Source: Anas platyrhynchos
Taxonomy: Eukaryota > Chordata > Aves > Anseriformes > Anatidae
DNA: 64,000 nt
Assembly (NCBI RefSeq): GCF_047663525.1
Contig: NC_092607.1
Coordinates: forward strand, 3,009,001 to 3,073,000
Direction: 5' to 3'
A program made the translations under genes and the position numbers. A model generated the notes under the pieces. It saw only the letters and a list, made by a program, of their open reading frames with translations. It was not told the DNA's origin and did no database searches. Position 1 is the first letter of the stretch. The number at the start of each line of letters is the position of its first letter. This document shows, one piece after another, positions 59,501-64,000 of the stretch.

Positions 59501-61996
59501 GTCCTGTGCAGAAGAGGCAGAGCGAAGATTATTGCTCAGATCAGTTATTCTCTCCACCAGAAGTTGGCAGCTGACAAGAATGGATGTGCTGTCAGGGCAG
59601 AGCAGCCCTTTGTTGAGCATTTCTAACCCCAAAATGAGGCAGAGGCCACCTGCCTGGTCATCAGTGGCCCTCAGGACCGGGTGGCACTGCGGGGCTGAGG
59701 CCTTGTGGTGATTCCTCAGCAGGGTTTGCTCACCGCACTGCACGGGGCGGCCCCTGCTGCTGCCTCTCACAGCCACCTCGGTGCCCCCGTGTCTGTGTGC
59801 AGGATCTAGCCCGCCAGACGCCCAGCCCGGTCACGCCAGAATTTATCATGAGCAGGCAGAGAGCTTCCAGGTCGGTCTCCCACACACAGCACTTGTGCAA
59901 TGCGCTGGTGCTGCTGTGCAAACGTGGCCCCAACGTTTCCAGACGGCGCCTGGTGCACCCAAGTTCCTGCCCTCCCTCTGAGCCCTGTGCTTGCTTCCCC
60001 AAGCCGTGGAAGGAGAGCCCCCCTCAGGGGGTGCAAAGGCCTTTGCATGGAGATGTGCACCCAGGGTGCCCCTAGACCTTAGCACAGGTCTGGGTGCTGG
60101 CAGGACCTGTCCCTCTTTTCCTGTTGGTGGCCATGCACCAGCAGACAGCCCCTGCCTGCCAGGGCAAATCCAGAAGAAATCTGGACAATCCAGAAGGTTA
60201 ACCCCCCCCCCCCCCCCCCCCCCTCTTCCATTTGGTCTTGTTGGCATGGGGATAAGGCGGGGGGAATGGTGTAGGCTGGTTGGAGCCATGGAGCTGGCAT
60301 TTAGCTGGGGGGGCTTAACCAGAGGGGATGAGACAGCAGGCAAAGAAGGGGGAAAGTGGGGTGGGTGGGCTGGGGCGAGCTGGGCCCTGGAAGGCTGGGA
60401 GAGGGGAGAGCCCGAGAAGGGCATGGGGGCTCTGCTGCCCGTGCCCCTCCGTGCCAGTCCCTGTTGAGGCAGCTGGGCCTGGGAGCCAGTTTCTGGGTGG
60501 TTCCTCCGGCAGTGTCATTGCTAATTAAATATGCTCTAAAGGTGAGATTATCTGTTGTGGTGATGTCTCACCTTTGACCACGTCTGCATCAGACAAATCA
60601 AAAGCCAGCCAAGGAATCTTTTTGGGTTTCCTTGCCCAAGGCGTGCTGTTAGGAGTTGGATAGGAGCTGTGCTAACAGAAGACCCAGCCAGCACCACACG
60701 GTTCTGCTACAATATTTTGGGCTGCTACAAATTGTCCGGGCTCGGGGTTTAATTTCCCTCGATGAAGGTGGCGGTGCAGTGGAACACAACGAGTGCAAAT
60801 TTCCCTGCTCCTGAAGTTATCACAGCTCACGCAGCCTCTCTAGGGACATCCCTGCTTACCTCCTCAGGCTCCCTTCTCTGGAGGATCCTCTGTCCTCGAG
60901 ATCCTTCTGGGCCTTGTTGCATTATGAACAAGAACACCCTACCTTTTAAAGAGAGATTTCCACTTTTCTGCTAATCCCCACTCAGTTTGACTTTATGTTC
61001 TTTTTTATCTCATCCCTCCTCAGCGAATCCATGTATCCAACACAAAGGTATTTCTCTCACACTGGTCTCACATGGGAACCATTCTCTTTATTTGCCTTTG
61101 CTGCACAGAGGCCGGGAGGGAGGCTGATCCTTCCCTGGGTTACCGTGATACACAGCCTCACCTGCAGTGCCCTTTATTCCAGCATCCATCCCCAATCTGG
61201 CTTGGGGGCCTGCTCCTGCCTTGAAGTCACAGTCAGGCTGCAAAGTCAGAAGTTTGGATTAAGCAATGCCTCGCTTCCTGCCAGGGAGAGGCTAACAACC
61301 AGGCTGCGGAGGCAGTCGGGGACACAGCAGGCATGCCCTGGCAGCGGTGGCTGGCCCCATCTCCCACCCCCAGCCCATCATTCTCGAGGAGCCTGCCCTG
61401 GATGTAGGCAGCCTGGCCCACACCCTGCTGTCTTCCCCTGCAGCCCGGCCTTGGCTTTTTTGGCTTTACCTGCTGGTAAAATGAGAAATTACCTCTGTCT
61501 CTGGTGCCCCAGCCCCAGTGTGAGCTGCACAGCTCCTGCAAGCACAAAGAAGCAAGAAACGCAGCGCGGCCCAAGCTGCAATGTGGGCTGTGCTGGGCCC
61601 TGGCAGATCCTTCTGCTGCCCCCCTCCCCCGATGGGGATGGAAGCTCTTCTTCCCTGTTTTTTCATTTTCAGGCATCTCCATGTCTCCTTCCAACTCCTC
61701 CCACACACAGCGGAGGAACTGCCCACAAACATGTGCAAAACTACTTAATTACTCCCGAACCAGCTGCGCTGCCGCTTGCTGCGGGTGCTGATGGCTGTGC
61801 TGACCATGCCAACTTTGCCCCCTCTCTTCTGCCCATCTGTGCCCATCACCTGCCCGGCCTGCAGGCTCTGGATGCTCCACATCCTGCAGTGGTGCGTGCG
61901 TGGCACCTGGGGTGGTGGCAAACACAGCCCTGTGTGTGGCGGGCTGAGGGGTTCAGCCCTTGCTTGCCCGCTGCTGGATGCCTTAGGTTTCATTGC
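53576..61996. other. Intergenic DNA between the LTR and the B4GALT5 minisatellite
   Basis: No gene recognised. An AT-rich block at 57660-57775 holds an octamer and several homeodomain cores. A C22 tract is at 60202-60223 and a DR1-bearing hairpin at 60538-60580. A 337-codon plus frame (60995-62008) runs through GC-rich sequence without any recognisable domain and is probably chance. Confidence 0.45.
60538..60580. promoter_or_regulatory. Inverted repeat with a DR1-type nuclear receptor site
   Basis: AAAGGTGAGA (60538-60547) is exactly reversed in TCTCACCTTT (60566-60575), with an 18-nt spacer. The right arm continues to CACCTTTGACCA, whose reverse TGGTCAAAGGTG is a DR1 element of the HNF4/COUP/RXR class. 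Function is inferred. Confidence 0.3.
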
Positions 61997-62680
61997 TGGG
62001 TATTGTAGGGCCAGTTCTGGGTGTCCTAGGCCAGTGGTGGATGGCCTGGGACCATGCCCAGGTGTTCCAAGGCCACCTCTGGTGTCCTGAAGCCACCACT
62101 GAGCATCCCAGTACCATGCCTGGGTGTCCTGGGGCCACCATGGGGTGTCCTGGGGCCACCATGTAGTGTCCCAAGACTATACCTGGGTGTCCTGGAGCCA
62201 CCGCTGGGTGTTCCAAGACCACCTCTGGTGCCCTGGGGACATCAATGGATGCCCCAGGCCCATACCAGGGTGTCCTTGGGCCATCATCGGGTGCCCCAGG
62301 ACCATCACCAGATGTACTAAGGCCACCTCTGGTGTCCTGGGGCCATCATCGGGTATCCCAGGACCATACCCAAGTGTCCTAAGGCCATCACTGAGTGTCC
62401 CAAGGCCACCTCTGGTGTGTCAGGACCATCATCGGGTGCCCCAGGACCATACCTGGGTGTCTCAGTGCCATCACCAGGTGTCCTAGGGCCACCACCAATT
62501 GCACCATGCCTGTGTGCCCTGGGCCCAGCACCGGGTGCCACAGGATCATGCCTGGGTCCCTTGGGGCCACCACCGGCTGCTCCACGACCGTACCCGGGTG
62601 TCCTGGGGCCATCACCGGCTGCTCCAAGGCCACTTTCGATATCCGGGTGCCATCACCGCGCATCCCGGGGCCATCACCGC
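61997..62680. repeat. 21-bp minisatellite, about 33 imperfect copies
   Basis: Units follow a pattern like TGGGTGTCCTGGGGCCA plus four bases, alternating with CGGGTGCCCCAGGACCA variants; a few units are 20 or 15 bp. Because 21 is a multiple of three, most frames stay open and read as seven-residue repeats such as GCPRPIP. The array ends about 300 bp before the B4GALT5 start codon and merges into its GC-rich promoter. It explains the long open frames here. Confidence 0.9.
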
Positions 62681-62838
62681 GTCCCCCGCCACCCCCTAAC
62701 CCCACACCCCCGCCTCTCCACCCACCCCCTCCCATCCCTTCCCCACGCCCCCCGTGGCCGCGGGAGGAGCCCGGCTCTGCCCGGCGGGGGCGGGAGCGAG
62801 CAGCCGGGGCCGGCCCGCCCCGCCCCGGCTCATTCACG

Positions 62839-62856
62839 CGGCGGCGGCGGCGGCGG
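62839..62856 (+). repeat. (CGG)6 trinucleotide in the B4GALT5 leader
   Basis: Six perfect CGG units lie 140 bp before the start codon. Length variation between birds is plausible but unseen here. Confidence 0.85.
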
Positions 62857-62918
62857 CTCGGAGCGGCCCCGGTTGCACGCTCCCGCCGGGCCTCGGCGCA
62901 TGCGAGCGGGCCCGGGGC

Positions 62919-62972
62919 GGTGCCGGTGCCGGTGCCGGTGCCGGTGCCGGTGCCGGTAGCGGTGGCGGTGCG
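62919..62972 (+). repeat. GGTGCC hexanucleotide repeat in the B4GALT5 leader
   Basis: Six exact units (62919-62954) are followed by GGTAGC, GGTGGC and GGTGCG. It ends 24 bp before the ATG and may affect leader structure. Confidence 0.9.
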
Positions 62973-62995
62973 GCAGGGCTGCGGCAACGTCGGCC

Positions 62996-63122
62996 ATGCG
63001 GTGGCCCCGCGGCCCCCGCGGCGCCTGGCGGCTGCTGCCTCGGCGCTCGCTGCTGGCCGCGCTCTTCCTCTTCTCGCTCTCCTCCTCCTTCCTCTACTTC
63101 GTCTATGTGGCGCCGGGCATCG
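62996..63122 (+). CDS. B4GALT5: B4GALT5 coding exon 1 (beta-1,4-galactosyltransferase 5, partial)
   Basis: Encodes the N-terminal cytosolic tail and signal anchor of a Golgi type II membrane enzyme that makes lactosylceramide and adds galactose to glycans. The stretch RRSLLAALFLFSLSSSFLY (about residues 16-34) and the following FVYVAPGI are almost identical to human B4GALT5. The bird protein has a few extra residues (WPRGPRGAW) near the start. The donor is ATCG/GTAAGC and the phase is 1. The catalytic domain lies beyond the window. It is head to head with SLC9A8, as in human. Confidence 0.93.
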
Positions 63123-64000
63123 GTAAGCGGCGGGCCGCGGCGCCGCTCCGAGGGGAAACGCTGAGTAATGGGGCGGGGGGGGGGCGGCCGCAGCATCGCC
63201 GGGGGGACGGAGAGGGGTGCGGGAGGGCGCGGTGCTGCCCGGCCGCTGCGCGGGGTGCTGGAGGTGGGGCGGGGGTAGTGGGGGAAAAAGGGGGGGGGGG
63301 TAAAAAAAAAAAAAAAAAGCGCGGGTTTGGGGTGGGGGGGATCAGGGGGGTGGCCCCCTGGGGGTGTGCATGGGAGTGGGGTTTTGCTGTTGGTCGTGGG
63401 GCCGCCTGTGGGTGCTGAGCCGTACCGAGCCGTACCGAGCCGTGCCGTGCTATAACCGAGCCGTACCTCCCCGCGGGCCCGCGAAGCACCGAGTTTGTTT
63501 TCGAAGAAGTGGAGTGTTGGCTGTTTGTGGTCTGAACTCTCCCTGGCGGAAATCCTACTCCTTTTTCTCTCTCTCTCTTTTTTTTTTTTTTTTTTTTTGT
63601 TTGTTGGTAAAGTAGAAAGATGAGAAGTGCGTGTTTTAGAAGGGGGGCGTGCTTGGTGGTGGTTGTCCTTACGGCGTGCTTCAAGGGTGGCCGTGTGCCC
63701 GAATGGCCAGCACCTAGGGCACCCGGTGCTCGTGGGACTGGGTGCCCATCTCCCATAGCGGCAGGAAGGCTTGTGGCTTGCAAAGCAACTGTTGTCTTCG
63801 TGCTGTGTGTCGTGTTTCTGTAAGAAGCCAAGGCTCACAGGCAGCTTGGCCTTCAATCTAGCTATAGTACCCATTCTTTGGAAAGGATTGTGGTTTTGGT
63901 TTTTCAATAAAACTGAAAATCTCGCCAGTGATAGTTTCTCCTTGAAATGTCATTGGTATCGCTCGTGCTGTCCCAAGCTCAGACATCCCAGGGAGACCCA
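63123..64000 (+). other. Start of B4GALT5 intron 1
   Basis: Intronic sequence with G-runs and an A-run near 63270-63319, a 10-bp repeat GAGCCGTACC (63417-63468, interrupted) and a T-run at 63580-63598. No further exon is visible. Confidence 0.75.

Larger units (their letters stand above)
62690..62995 (+). promoter_or_regulatory. B4GALT5 CpG promoter and 5' UTR
   Basis: Very GC-rich and TATA-less, with GC boxes (GCCCCGCCCCGG near 62818) and an NRF1-like GGCGCATGCGAG near 62895. It contains (CGG)6 at 62839-62856 and six perfect GGTGCC hexamers at 62919-62954 followed by variants. The transcript start is not identifiable. Confidence 0.7.

Noticed and set aside
60995..62008. 337-codon plus-strand open frame
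   Set aside because: No recognisable domain, composition typical of GC-rich noncoding DNA, competing open frames on the other strand, and its end runs into the minisatellite.
62395..63126. 243-codon plus-strand frame overlapping B4GALT5 exon 1
   Set aside because: Product of the 21-bp array and hexamer repeats in another frame; the true exon is in a different frame and matches B4GALT5.
62834..63907. 357-codon minus-strand open frame
   Set aside because: Antisense to the B4GALT5 leader and first exon; made of CGG, GGTGCC and homopolymer translations.
1..64000. CRISPR arrays, operons, tRNA or rRNA genes
   Set aside because: None seen; the window is vertebrate nuclear DNA and the repeats are LINEs, LTRs and satellites.

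Overview
This window comes from a bird genome. It carries near-intact CR1 LINE 3' ends that terminate in the avian ATTCTGTGATTCTGTG-type tail, older CR1 remnants in introns, avian-type solo LTRs, and vertebrate genes with ordinary GT-AG exons and CpG-island promoters. The CR1 types suit a galloanserine bird, but I cannot settle chicken versus waterfowl by eye. The gene order SLC9A8(-)/B4GALT5(+), head to head, matches human 20q13.13 and so fits the chicken chromosome 20 region.

Layout. 1-2.5 kb: nothing recognisable. 2.74-8.61 kb, plus strand: a complete five-exon opsin of the OPN5 (neuropsin) family, 426 aa, with a retinal-binding lysine. It carries a Cys-Cys pair in extracellular loop 2 that places Cys at bovine position 188, the photocycle residue of OPN5L1. 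The cytoplasmic E/DRY motif reads Val-Cys-Cys. A cluster of OTX/CRX-like sites lies just upstream of the start codon. 8.6-18.6 kb: the interval between two convergent genes, with two young CR1 copies in inverted orientation and a CTCF-like site. 18.63-45.21 kb, minus strand: complete SLC9A8 (NHE8, endosomal/Golgi Na+/H+ exchanger), 16 coding exons, 574 aa. Intron 9 is an AT-AC intron of the U12 class. 45.0-45.5 kb: its CpG-island promoter with YY1, ETS, NRF1, an RFX-like half-site and two perfect CRE palindromes. 45.85-62.0 kb: intergenic DNA with two solo LTRs, one MIR-like SINE and some candidate regulatory blocks. 62.0-62.68 kb: a 21-bp-unit minisatellite of about 33 copies abutting the next promoter. 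62.69-63.12 kb, plus strand: CpG promoter, repeat-rich 5' UTR and first coding exon of B4GALT5; the window ends in its intron 1.

The genes are not an operon-like system. SLC9A8 and B4GALT5 act in the Golgi/endosomal pathway (lumenal pH and lactosylceramide/N-glycan galactosylation) and are long-standing neighbours. The opsin is a non-visual photoreceptor gene in a place where the human locus has no opsin. It is the most interesting element of the window. Exon boundaries were read by eye from splice signals and remembered family sequences; no alignment was run.
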